Of a stretch of DNA of 64,000 nt, positions 52,561-60,969 are shown piece after piece (the stretch's first letter is position 1; every line of letters begins with the position of its first letter). This DNA comes from Thermoplasmata archaeon. Its GTDB lineage: Archaea; Thermoplasmatota; Thermoplasmata; RBG-16-68-12; SOIM01. Both the position numbers and the translations under genes were made by a program. Below the pieces are notes generated by a model that made no database searches, was not told the origin of the DNA, and was given only the letters and a program-made list of their open reading frames with translations. Location of the stretch: the NCBI GenBank assembly GCA_023140195.1, contig JAGLME010000015.1:1-64000 (forward strand). The letters are read 5' to 3'.

Positions 52561-52827
52561 GTGGTAGAAGACTCCCCCAAGAAGTCAGGAAAGCTCTTCT
52601 CGTTGCTGGTTCTGGCAACTTCTCTTACCATTGCCGTCGCCGGTCTGTATATAATGTTGAACAACTGGGGTGAGAGAGGGTCCCATCCATTGGCCCTTGG
52701 ATTGTCTGTTGGAGTTATGCTCGTCATATTGCTGATAATCTCTATGATGTGGAGGATCATCGCTGAAATGAGAAAGATGCCAGAAGAAGATCCCTTGACC
52801 GATCCACCTTTCGATCCTCCCGAATGA
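52561..52827 (+). CDS. Small 2-TM protein at the end of the transporter operon
   Basis: 88 residues from a GTG at 52561, with AAGGAGG shortly before it. Two helices (about 13-32 and 46-65) are flanked by charged ends, and the C-terminus is acidic and proline-rich (PEEDPLTDPPFDPPE). It lies 11 bases after the second ATPase gene, so it is probably co-transcribed. It may be an accessory subunit of the transporter. No family is recognised. Confidence 0.6.
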   Translation: MVEDSPKKSGKLFSLLVLATSLTIAVAGLYIMLNNWGERGSHPLALGLSVGVMLVILLIISMMWRIIAEMRKMPEEDPLTDPPFDPPE

Positions 52828-52949
52828 ACCTGAAATTCGCTATTCTTATATATCTTCGAAATGATAACATTCCGATTCGAGGTTGCGGGGCGGATAACTG
52901 CGCTTTTTTATGCGGTCAATAAGCCCATGGCTTCAGGGAGGAGGAAGGG

Positions 52950-54212
52950 TTGGCACCGGAGGACGACAGCTCCAAGCACAGTTTCCATGACCTGGCTGAA
53001 AAGATACGAAGGGAGACGGACGAACTTGGGCTTGCAGATTTGATCGACAAGGAGACACTGAAGGTTCTTCAAGACAGCTTCGTGGATGCTACTGGTATGG
53101 TGGTGGGTATCTTCGATGATGAACTCAATCCGATTATTCCAAACAGCCCCTGGAGCGAATTCTGCAACACAATCAAGGAAGCGGCGAAGGGGAGGTGTCC
53201 AGAGGCGGACTCATCTGCGGTCGAAGAGGCCAAGAAGACGAACCGCCCCGTCATGAACAAGTGCTTTGCCTGCGAAACCGCATACCTGGCTGCTCCGATC
53301 GTCATCAAAAACAAGATGATGGGAAGCATAATGTGCGGCCAGGTGAGGACCGAACCCCCCAAGGAGGAGGCCGTGAGGGCACTCGCCCGGGAGATATCGG
53401 TGGACGAAGAGAAGCTGGTCAAAGCCGCCAATGATCTGAAGGTCTATCCCCAGCCAATGCTGGAGGCCTGGGGAGATCTTCTTCAATCCATAGCCAACTT
53501 GGTGGCCGAACTGGGTCACGAAAGGACAATTAGCCATCGCATCGTGGAGACCGCCGAGGAAAGGTCTACCGCACTCACGCAAACCGCGGAAAGCCTGGAA
53601 GAGACCATCCAGATGCAGACGGGCGAACTTCGTGTATCCGAGATATTGTACAAGAACCTCTTCAATGAGTCCAATGACGCCGTATTCATCCACACGCTGG
53701 ACGGCAAGACGATAGATGTCAACAGCAGGGCCGAGGAACTTCTGGGTTACAATAAGGAGGAGCTCATGAACATGCCAATCCCCGATATCCATACCGATGA
53801 GACGAGGTCAGAGTCCATGGAGGCCTTTGCCAGGATCAAGGAGGAACGTTCTGTCCGGTTCGAGTCGGAGATGAGGAGGAAGGACGGCACCGTGATTCCG
53901 GTCGAGATAAGTTCAAGGTTCTTCAGGACCAACGGGGATGAGCTCATACAAGGTACAGTCAGGGACATATCGGAAAGGGCAAGGTTCATATCTTTGTTGA
54001 AGAAAGCAAGGGATGTCCTGCAGGAGAAGGTCGTCGAGAGGACGGCCGCTCTGACCGCTTCCAAGAGAGAACTGGAGAAAAAGGTGAGGGACCTCGAGCA
54101 CTGGGACGAGGTGCTTTTCGAGAAGGAGATGATGATCAGCAAGCTGGAGGGCGAGGTGAAGCGTCTCAGGCAGGCGGTGGCGAGTAGGCCCAAGAAGGAA
54201 TCCGAAGGTTGA
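52950..54212 (+). CDS. PocR-PAS sensor protein without an output kinase
   Basis: 420 residues from a TTG at 52950, preceded by GGAGGAGGAAGGG. A PocR ligand-binding domain (about 30-185) has the conserved pattern LQDSFVDATGMVVGIFDDE, CNTIKEAAKGRCPEAD, NKCFACETAYLAAPI and MGSIMCGQV. A linker helix (to about 225) leads to a PAS domain (about 228-350, NDAVFIHTLDGKTIDVNSRAEELLGY) and a C-terminal coiled coil (about 350-410) ending in Lys-rich residues. No histidine kinase, GGDEF or DNA-binding domain follows. PocR domains sense small organic molecules. Signalling would need a partner protein. No transport or regulator gene is fused to it. Confidence 0.8.
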   Translation: MAPEDDSSKHSFHDLAEKIRRETDELGLADLIDKETLKVLQDSFVDATGMVVGIFDDELNPIIPNSPWSEFCNTIKEAAKGRCPEADSSAVEEAKKTNRPVMNKCFACETAYLAAPIVIKNKMMGSIMCGQVRTEPPKEEAVRALAREISVDEEKLVKAANDLKVYPQPMLEAWGDLLQSIANLVAELGHERTISHRIVETAEERSTALTQTAESLEETIQMQTGELRVSEILYKNLFNESNDAVFIHTLDGKTIDVNSRAEELLGYNKEELMNMPIPDIHTDETRSESMEAFARIKEERSVRFESEMRRKDGTVIPVEISSRFFRTNGDELIQGTVRDISERARFISLLKKARDVLQEKVVERTAALTASKRELEKKVRDLEHWDEVLFEKEMMISKLEGEVKRLRQAVASRPKKESEG

Positions 54213-54290
54213 TATCGTACGTTGTTCTCCTCAATAAATCTAAATCTCGGTTCCGCCTAATGGAACCACAGAGAGGTCGCAGGCATTTTT

Positions 54291-55214
54291 ATGATAAGAA
54301 CGGAGAATCTTACCAGGAAGTTCGGCAAGGTCGTTGCTGTGGAGAACCTCACACTGGATGTCCGAAAGGGAGAGGTCTTCGGCTTCATAGGTCCCAACGG
54401 AGCTGGCAAGACCACCACGGTCAGAATGCTTTGCTGTTTGATAGCCCCTACCGAGGGCACGGCGTTCATTGGAGACAACGAGATCAATCGAGACCCCGAT
54501 TCCCTGAACATCCGGCAGATGGTCGGACTTCTCCCGGAGTCGCCGGGGCTGTATGAACGTCTCAGCCCATACCGGAACCTGGATTTCTTCGCCCAGCTCT
54601 ATGGAGTTCCTCGAAATAAAAGGGAAGAGAGGATCAAGGACCTCCTCCAGATGCTCAACATGTGGAAGAAACGAGACGAGCCAGTGGGCACATTCTCCAA
54701 GGGTATGAAGCAGAAGATAGCCATCGCCAGGGCCTTGGTTCACGACCCTGAGATACTGTTCTTGGATGAACCGACCTCGGGACTGGACCCCAGAGCGGCA
54801 AAGACCGTGAGGGATTTCCTATCCGATCTCAGGCGAGAAGGCAGGACGATATTCCTCAACACGCACAATCTGGCCGAGGCGGAGAGGCTCTGCGACAGAG
54901 TGGCCCTCGTCAACACCAAGCTGGTCGCCGTCGGCTCTCCCATGGAACTGAAAAGGAGGTACTGGAAAAGGACCACTCAGGTCCAGCTGAAGGCGATATC
55001 ACCGTCGATCCTCTCTGCCGTCGAGGCCCTTCCTTTCGCGAAGAACGTGAGGACCCAGGACTCGAAGTTGTTGGTAGATGTCGGGAACCCGGAAGAGGAC
55101 AACTCAATGCTTGCCCAGACGATATTGGCGGCCGGGGGAAAGATACAGTTCATTTCCGAGATGGAGCGAACTCTGGAGGACGTCTATCTCAAACTCATTG
55201 GAGGCGGTTCATGA
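54291..55214 (+). CDS. ABC-2 type exporter ATPase
   Basis: Protein of 307 residues. Walker A GPNGAGKTTT, Q-loop VGLLPESPGLYERLS, signature FSKGMKQK, Walker B ILFLDEPTSGLDP and switch LNTHNLAEAERL are intact. The last 90 residues are the usual C-terminal extension of CcmA/NatA-like ATPases. It overlaps the permease gene that follows by four bases (ATGA). Substrate unknown. Confidence 0.92.
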   Translation: MIRTENLTRKFGKVVAVENLTLDVRKGEVFGFIGPNGAGKTTTVRMLCCLIAPTEGTAFIGDNEINRDPDSLNIRQMVGLLPESPGLYERLSPYRNLDFFAQLYGVPRNKREERIKDLLQMLNMWKKRDEPVGTFSKGMKQKIAIARALVHDPEILFLDEPTSGLDPRAAKTVRDFLSDLRREGRTIFLNTHNLAEAERLCDRVALVNTKLVAVGSPMELKRRYWKRTTQVQLKAISPSILSAVEALPFAKNVRTQDSKLLVDVGNPEEDNSMLAQTILAAGGKIQFISEMERTLEDVYLKLIGGGS

Positions 55215-56245
55215 GGCTCAACAAGGCCTGGATCGTCGCACGGAAGGACATGGCCGAGTTCAAGACCAACAAGTACATCCTGTTCACCATTGTCTTCATG
55301 CCCATGATCATGGGGGTGCTGATTCCCCTTGGTTATTTCCTTCCGATCCAGCTGTTTGCCACAGAGGATTCCGGTCCCCCGCGGGAGATCACCCTGACCC
55401 CGGTCACCGTGTACACGAACGATGAGCTCACTAACGGAACCTACTACAACGCCAACTTCACCAATATGATGGTATCCAATTCCATTATCGAGAGCTCCTA
55501 CATCTTCGACTCGACGATCATATCTACGGTGGTGAACAATTCAATAAGTCGCAACGTCACCTTTTACAACTGCGTCGTCACCAAGAGCAATCTATACAAT
55601 CCAGCACTGCTGGAGGACACGGTGGTCGCCAACAGCGTCATCATACGGGACGAGGACCCAGAAGTCGTACTGATAACCCTCCAGATGTTGAGCTTCATCC
55701 TGTTCTTTTACATGATGATCCCGGCGGTCACACCGACATTCATCGCATCCTACAGTTTCGTTGGAGAGAAGAACAACCGTAGCCTGGAACCTCTTCTGGC
55801 CACGCCGACCACCGATCTGGAACTGTTCGTGGGGAAGACCCTGGCCATTTTCATCGTGACCATGGTCGCCACCTGGGTCGCGTACATCGTATCTGCCGCG
55901 ATCGTTAACATTCTCGCTTTCCCGCTTCTGGGATACTATCCACTTCCCAACGGGCTCTGGGTGGTTGGGTTCATCATGCTGGCCCCCATTTTCTGCATTT
56001 TGAGCATCGCGGCAAACATTCTCATATCCTCCAAGGTGACCGATGTCCGGGCATCGCAGCAGATTGGTGGCTTGGTGGTCCTACCCGTCCTTCTGTTCGT
56101 GTTCCTGACATTCGCCGGTCCCGCCTTCTCAAGCGTCTGGATGATGATAATCTACTCGATCATATTCCTGGTGGCGGATGTTTGGCTGATCTACTTCAGC
56201 ACTAAGATTTTCAATAGGGAAGAGATCCTGACGAAATGGAAATGA
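55211..56245 (+). CDS. ABC-2 permease with external pentapeptide-repeat insertion
   Basis: Protein of 344 residues. Helix 1 (about 23-47) is followed by an external stretch with thirteen pentapeptide units in exact register from residue 75: N75GTYY, N80ANFT, N85MMVS, N90SIIE, S95SYIF, D100STII, S105TVVN, N110SISR, N115VTFY, N120CVVT, K125SNLY, N130PALL, E135DTVV. Position four of each unit is almost always Ile, Val, Leu or Phe, as in pentapeptide-repeat quadrilateral helices. Five more helices (about 152-335) with the ABC-2 motif FVGEKNNRSLEPLLATP complete the permease. It is coupled with the ATPase gene upstream. Substrate unknown. Confidence 0.88.
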   Translation: MRLNKAWIVARKDMAEFKTNKYILFTIVFMPMIMGVLIPLGYFLPIQLFATEDSGPPREITLTPVTVYTNDELTNGTYYNANFTNMMVSNSIIESSYIFDSTIISTVVNNSISRNVTFYNCVVTKSNLYNPALLEDTVVANSVIIRDEDPEVVLITLQMLSFILFFYMMIPAVTPTFIASYSFVGEKNNRSLEPLLATPTTDLELFVGKTLAIFIVTMVATWVAYIVSAAIVNILAFPLLGYYPLPNGLWVVGFIMLAPIFCILSIAANILISSKVTDVRASQQIGGLVVLPVLLFVFLTFAGPAFSSVWMMIIYSIIFLVADVWLIYFSTKIFNREEILTKWK

Positions 56246-56302
56246 CGAGTCCCACTGAACAAGGCTTATTAGCATTGGCAAGGATACAGTGGCTGAGGTG
56301 AT

Positions 56303-56554
56303 TTGTTCGTGGAGGCTTGTACCAAGTGCGGGTCTGATGAGATATCCTGGTTGGAGACCGCCACGTTCATCCCCTATAGGAGTGGGAAGAAGAGCGTGGA
56401 ACAGGGATGGCCGTTGAACCTCTCCATGTGCGAGAACTGTGGTTACAGCGAGCTGTACGTGAAGTCCAAGGACATCCCCAGGGTGAAAGAACTGGCCAGC
56501 AAACAGCAAAGACTGACAGATGTGGTTTCTAAAGGCCTGGAAGTCGTTGAATAG
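56303..56554 (+). CDS. Small zinc-ribbon protein
   Basis: About 83 residues from TTG at 56303. GTG at 56309 is the alternative, and GAGGTG lies just before. Two Cys pairs, CTKCGSDE and CENCGYSE, about 37 residues apart, bind one zinc. The C-terminal half is a charged helix (RVKELASKQQRLTDVVSKGL). Similar short ribbons are common in archaea and of unknown role. It lies between the ABC-2 permease gene and the PEP/pyruvate-binding gene, which has its own TATA-like GACTTATACTG. Confidence 0.65.
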   Translation: MFVEACTKCGSDEISWLETATFIPYRSGKKSVEQGWPLNLSMCENCGYSELYVKSKDIPRVKELASKQQRLTDVVSKGLEVVE

Positions 56555-56586
56555 ATGACTTATACTGAATAAGAGATTAGGATTCT

Positions 56587-58323
56587 ATGCCTGCGTTGGA
56601 TTCTCTATCTCATTTCAAAGTAGACAGGGAGAATCTACCAACTGGCATTGAGATATTCGGAGATGGCTCGGTCGGAGGGAAGTCGAAAGGGCTGATCTTC
56701 GTAAGCCACCTGATGGATGAAGGTAGAGAAAAGCTCTGTGATTATCCCGAGATGCTGAAGATACCAGAGTCCACCGTCGTGGCAACAAGTGTCTTCGACA
56801 GATTCATTCAGCTCAACGGACTTGTGGACATCGTTGGACTGATCTACGACAAGGAAATCACCGACGAGGAGATGAACGTCGAGTTCCTCACAGGCGATTT
56901 CCCGCCTGAGACCCACGATCAGTTGCTCAAGTTCCTTGAGAGGAAGGAGCTGCCCTTGGTCGTCAGATCGTCTTCCATACTCGAGGACCGCCCTGAACAC
57001 TCCTTTGCCGGGATATACCAATCCGTCTTCATCACCAACAAGGGACCTCTGTCCAAGAGGATAGCCGAGCTCGAGATGGCTATACGGATCGTCTATGCAA
57101 GCACGTACGGGCCAGATGCCAGGACGTATTCTGAGAGGATGGCCAGGGTGTGGCAGGCAGAGAAGATGGCGATTCTGATACAGGACGTCATAGGGTCCCA
57201 CCACGACGATGGACTGTACTATCCCTTCTTCGCCGGTGTGGCGTTCTCAAAGAACTACTATCCGTGGTCCGAACGGATTGGCGTTGAAGAGGGCCTTTGC
57301 AGGATAGTCGCTGGACTTGGTACAAGGGCTGTGGGCAGGTTCAATGCGACCGTGTTCTCGCCATCTCATCCCGAGCTACGGCCGCAGGGAATGACGGTGG
57401 ACGATATCATCTCATCCGCTCAGGGCACGATAGACGCTCTCGACTACGAGGACGAAGTGATGAAATCGGTCGCCTTAAGGACAGTCCAAGATCATAATGA
57501 GGACCTCTACATGCTCAGCCAGACCCTCAGGGAACGCAGCTATTTCATGGAAACAGGCAAGTTCTTCGCTCCCGATGAGGAGCTGGTTCTCACCTTCAAA
57601 CCGGTCCTTTCCAGCAGCCGGTATCTGCCCTTGGTCCCCTTCATGAAGTCACTGCTGCAGAACCTAGAGCGGGTCATAGGTGCGCCCATAGACATCGAGT
57701 TCGCCTTCGATCAAAGATACGGAGACGGCGATGAAGGGGATGGGGGTTTCTACCTCGTCCAGGTCAGGCCTCTGGGCAGAAGAGCCGAACACAAAGCGGT
57801 GACGATACCTTCGAATGTTCCAGAAGAAAAGGCTCTTCTCAGGAGCAAGGGCGTCCTGGGCAACGGGGTTCTCAAGGGGATATCCAGCATCGTCTGGGTG
57901 CCTCACAGGAAATACGATTTTACCAAAGGCTACGAGATCGCCAGGGAGGTCGGCAGGATCAACGACATGTTCGAGGGAATGGTGTACATCCTGATAGGTC
58001 CGGGACGCTGGGCGACCACCAATCCAGAGCTCGGAATACCCGTCAGCTACAGCGAGATATCCAACGCGGGGGTCGTGGTGGAGCTTTCACACGAGAGGTT
58101 CTCTCCGGAACTATCGTACGGGACTCACTTCTTCGCGGACATGGAAGCCAGCAACATGCTATACATCCCCCTCTTCTTGGAAAAAGGCGATTACCTGAAC
58201 GAGGAGTTCCTTGAGGGGAGAGAGAGCAAAGTGGAATCCAAATGGGTCAAGGTAATAGAGGTTCCCCAAGGTCTCAATGTATATGTTGACGGGGAGTCCA
58301 GAACAGGATTCATCCACTTCTGA
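56587..58323 (+). CDS. Stand-alone PEP/pyruvate-binding (ATP-grasp) domain protein
   Basis: Protein of 578 residues. The nucleotide-binding part of PEP synthase/PPDK is recognisable: FGDGSVGGKSKGLIFVSHLM near 24-43, LPLVVRSSSILEDRPEHSFAG near 125-145, and DIEFAFDQRYGDGDEG...FYLVQVRPL near 378-400. The swivelling phosphohistidine domain (TSHAA-type motif) and the C-terminal PEP-binding barrel are absent. The last 180 residues contain IGPGRWATTNPELGIPVSYSEI and may be a different domain. It may be a phosphotransferase of another type. Substrate unknown. Confidence 0.72.
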   Translation: MPALDSLSHFKVDRENLPTGIEIFGDGSVGGKSKGLIFVSHLMDEGREKLCDYPEMLKIPESTVVATSVFDRFIQLNGLVDIVGLIYDKEITDEEMNVEFLTGDFPPETHDQLLKFLERKELPLVVRSSSILEDRPEHSFAGIYQSVFITNKGPLSKRIAELEMAIRIVYASTYGPDARTYSERMARVWQAEKMAILIQDVIGSHHDDGLYYPFFAGVAFSKNYYPWSERIGVEEGLCRIVAGLGTRAVGRFNATVFSPSHPELRPQGMTVDDIISSAQGTIDALDYEDEVMKSVALRTVQDHNEDLYMLSQTLRERSYFMETGKFFAPDEELVLTFKPVLSSSRYLPLVPFMKSLLQNLERVIGAPIDIEFAFDQRYGDGDEGDGGFYLVQVRPLGRRAEHKAVTIPSNVPEEKALLRSKGVLGNGVLKGISSIVWVPHRKYDFTKGYEIAREVGRINDMFEGMVYILIGPGRWATTNPELGIPVSYSEISNAGVVVELSHERFSPELSYGTHFFADMEASNMLYIPLFLEKGDYLNEEFLEGRESKVESKWVKVIEVPQGLNVYVDGESRTGFIHF

Positions 58324-58432
58324 GTTGACATCTGGCAGAAAGGCTTAACTTCTCTTCGGTCAATATATTCCATAGACAAGCCAAACCGCAGAAACGAAGG
58401 ATGGGTACATTCTGGTTTTCGAGGGGGAACTC

Positions 58433-58873
58433 GTGAAGAATCGGACTTCCTTAAAGAAGAGCAGTTCCAAGAAGCTGCAGTTCAAACATGTGTTCGGGAA
58501 GTGGGTCCATGACAGGTTGCTCTTTGTGTGGCTGTTCTTGCTTTCGTTCGTCGTGTTGGACAGCTTCTTCACATATCTCGGAATGAACTACATGGGTATC
58601 GGCGAGAAGAACGTCTTCGTGGCAATGATACTCGGGTTGGGCAACGGCTGGCTGATATGGCTCTTATTGAAGGTGGTAATAGCTTTCCTGGGTACTCTCC
58701 TCTTCTTCCTCGTCTACTATTCCATTTCCACGAGCGCCATGTCAAAGAAGGAGAAGGAAGGGGTTCTGCTATTCGAACTCTGTGGCTGGGTCTATCTTGT
58801 TTCCTTGAACATGTTCTCCGTTCTGATCTGGTCAGGCACTGTCCTTGGCAGACTTGGGTCCTCAGTCTCTTAG
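58433..58873 (+). CDS. Membrane protein with four helices, function unknown
   Basis: 146 residues from a GTG at 58433, with GAGGGGGAACTC directly before it. A lysine-rich start (NRTSLKKSSSKKLQFKH) is followed by helices at about 28-48, 62-95 (possibly two) and 112-135. The pattern LDSFFTYLGM resembles DUF5658-type small membrane proteins, but I cannot confirm that. It overlaps the convergent acyl-CoA dehydrogenase gene by 12 bases. Confidence 0.65.
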   Translation: MKNRTSLKKSSSKKLQFKHVFGKWVHDRLLFVWLFLLSFVVLDSFFTYLGMNYMGIGEKNVFVAMILGLGNGWLIWLLLKVVIAFLGTLLFFLVYYSISTSAMSKKEKEGVLLFELCGWVYLVSLNMFSVLIWSGTVLGRLGSSVS

Positions 58874-60001
58874 AAGGGATCTCGCAATGACCATTCTCTG
58901 TATCTCGCTGGTCCCTTCGTAGATCTCGGTGACCTTTGCATCCCTGTAGAAGCGTTCAACCGGATATTCTTTGACGTATCCATATCCTCCGAAGACCTGA
59001 ATGGCCTCTCGTGTCGCCTTCATTGCGATATCGGATGCATAGAGTTTGGCCATGGCGGCTTCGAGTGAATATCTTCCGCCCTGTTGTTTGGTGTATGCCG
59101 CCTTCTGTACCAGCAGACGTGCCGCGTCGATCTCTGTTGCCATGTTGGCCAGTTTCCACTGGATCGCCTGGAAGTTGGATATCGGCTGTCCGAACTGCTC
59201 CCTTTCTTTTGAGTATGTAATCGATTCATCCAGCGCCCCTTGGGCTATACCTACCGCTTGGGACGCTATCCCGATCCTCCCTCCGTCCAGTGTTCCCAGT
59301 GCGATGTTCAGTCCTTTTTCCTCTGGTCCCAGCAGGTTCCCTTTGGGCAGTCGGCAATCCTCAAATGAGATCTCTATGGTGTCACATGCCCTTATGCCCA
59401 GCTTGTCCTCTTTCTTCCCTTTCGTGAAGCCGGTGGTCCCGTCCTTGACCAGGAATGTGCTTATCCCTTTGGTCCCCTTGGATGGATCGGTCATCGCGAA
59501 GAACAGTGTGACATCCGCCATCTGCCCGTTGGAAACGAAGTTCTTGGCTCCATTGATGACATATTCATCCCCTTCCAGGACCGCGGTGGTCTTCAGACCG
59601 CCTGCGTCCGAACCAGAGCTCGGCTCAGTGAGAGAGAATGCGCCCACTCCCCGCTTCGCTATCGGTATCAAGAACTCCTGCTTCTGTTCTTCAGTTCCCC
59701 ATTTCAGTATCGGATCACACACCAGGGAGTTGTTGACAGAGACCACGGTTCCGAACGATGCGTCGACCCTTGAAAGCTCCTCAACAGCGATCGTGTAGCT
59801 GATCTGGTCCGTCCCCGCTCCTCCGTATTCGGGTGGGATGGCCATTCCCATGAGGCCAAGTTCCCCCAGCTTCCTTGCGATCTCAATGGGATAGCTGCCC
59901 TTCTCGTCGTTCTCCCTCGCAATTGGAGCCAGTTCTTTCTCCGCAAAATCACGGACCATCTTCCGGATCATTTCCTGTTCTTCGGTCGGTTTGAAATCCA
60001 T
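58862..60001 (-). CDS. Acyl-CoA dehydrogenase
   Basis: Protein of 379 residues, full length for the family. Motifs: EYGGAGTDQISYTIAVEELS, GAFSLTEPSSGSDAGGLKT, YVINGAKNFVSNGQMAD, QAIQWKLANMATEIDAARLL, QVFGGYGYVKEYPVERFYRD and the catalytic glutamate in IYEGTSEIQRM near the C-terminus. It oxidises acyl-CoA to enoyl-CoA with FAD and passes electrons to ETF, here presumably FixAB (36605-38467). A TATA-like TTTATTATTCC near 60045 and GGCGGGGG before the ATG mark its promoter. The chain-length preference is not readable. Confidence 0.94.
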   Translation of the reverse strand: MDFKPTEEQEMIRKMVRDFAEKELAPIARENDEKGSYPIEIARKLGELGLMGMAIPPEYGGAGTDQISYTIAVEELSRVDASFGTVVSVNNSLVCDPILKWGTEEQKQEFLIPIAKRGVGAFSLTEPSSGSDAGGLKTTAVLEGDEYVINGAKNFVSNGQMADVTLFFAMTDPSKGTKGISTFLVKDGTTGFTKGKKEDKLGIRACDTIEISFEDCRLPKGNLLGPEEKGLNIALGTLDGGRIGIASQAVGIAQGALDESITYSKEREQFGQPISNFQAIQWKLANMATEIDAARLLVQKAAYTKQQGGRYSLEAAMAKLYASDIAMKATREAIQVFGGYGYVKEYPVERFYRDAKVTEIYEGTSEIQRMVIARSLLRD

Positions 60002-60134
60002 ACAACCCCCGCCTCTATTCCAGCTATTGCCGTGAAGATATTAGGAATAATAAACATTCGGTCAGCCGACGTACGAATTGCCATTTCTGTAACTCATCCA
60101 ACGCAATCCGAAATGCATGGTCCCACCAAAATAC

Positions 60135-60142
60135 CTTTATAC
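60135..60142 (+). promoter_or_regulatory. TATA box of the Thi4 operon
   Basis: CTTTATAC at 60135-60142 predicts a transcript start near 60165. This excludes the in-frame ATG at 60154 and supports the ATG at 60184. No TPP-riboswitch consensus is visible in the 180 bases between acyl-CoA dehydrogenase and this gene. Confidence 0.5.
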
Positions 60143-60183
60143 ACAACTTCTCTATGAGTAGGATACCTGAGGTTGGGGTACAA

Positions 60184-60969
60184 ATGCCAGTGTTCAAGAA
60201 AGCTACTGAAAGTCAAGTCACCAGAGCGATAATTGAAGGTTTTGCCAGGGATCTGAAGGAGTTCGCCGAGATGGAGGTCATCATTGTGGGCGGAGGTCCC
60301 AGCGGACTGATGGCCGGAAGGGAACTCGCGTCCAAGGGTGTTCGCACACTGATCGTCGAGAGGAACAACTACCTCGGCGGCGGGTTCTGGATAGGCGGAT
60401 ACCTCATGAACACGATAACCGTCAGGGCTCCCGGCCACGAGATACTGAAGGAACTGGGCATCCCATTCCAAGAGCATTCCGAGAATCTGTTCGTTACGCC
60501 CGGTCCTCATGCTTGCTCAAAGCTCATAGCCGCCGCCTGCGATGCCGGCGTCAAGATATTGAACATGACGAGGTTCGATGACATAATCGTCCGGGAGGAG
60601 AACAGGGTGGCTGGCGTGGTTGTCAACTGGACACCCGTGGCCGCGTTGCCAAGGGAGATCACCTGCGTTGACCCGGTCGCTCTGGAGTCCAAGGTCGTCA
60701 TCGATGGAACCGGGCACGAGGCTCACGTGGTAACCAAGCTGGAACAGAGAGGGCTTATGAAGAAAGTCGGCGAAGGAGGGATGTGGGTGGAGAAGTCCGA
60801 GGATCTGGTCGTTGAGCACACCGGCGAGGTCTACCCCGGACTGGTCGCCACTGGAATGGCTGTCTCTGCCACCTACGGCCTCCCAAGAATGGGTCCCACC
60901 TTCGGTTCCATGCTTCTTTCGGGAAGAAAAGGAGCCGGAGTTGCGTATGAACTCCTCAACAAGGAATGA
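60184..60969 (+). CDS. thi4: Thi4-family thiazole synthase, Cys type
   Basis: 261 residues from the ATG at 60184. The N-terminal FAD/NAD fold has EVIIVGGGPSGLMAGRELAS, ERNNYLGGGFWIGGY and the later IDGTGHEAHV; the C-terminus has YPGLVATGMAVSATYGLPRMGPTFG. The family builds the thiazole of thiamine from NAD, glycine and sulfide (archaea) or its own Cys (yeast). Here Cys161 (ITCVDPVALES) occupies the position of the yeast sulfur-donor Cys, where the Methanocaldococcus enzyme is reported to have His. Three genes follow closely (60947, 61774, 62810). A ribulose-bisphosphate-related annotation sometimes given to this family is less likely. Confidence 0.88.
   Translation: MPVFKKATESQVTRAIIEGFARDLKEFAEMEVIIVGGGPSGLMAGRELASKGVRTLIVERNNYLGGGFWIGGYLMNTITVRAPGHEILKELGIPFQEHSENLFVTPGPHACSKLIAAACDAGVKILNMTRFDDIIVREENRVAGVVVNWTPVAALPREITCVDPVALESKVVIDGTGHEAHVVTKLEQRGLMKKVGEGGMWVEKSEDLVVEHTGEVYPGLVATGMAVSATYGLPRMGPTFGSMLLSGRKGAGVAYELLNKE

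Noticed and set aside
60002-60183. Search for a TPP riboswitch before thi4
   Set aside because: No CTGAGA-type or other thi-box consensus could be found in the region.
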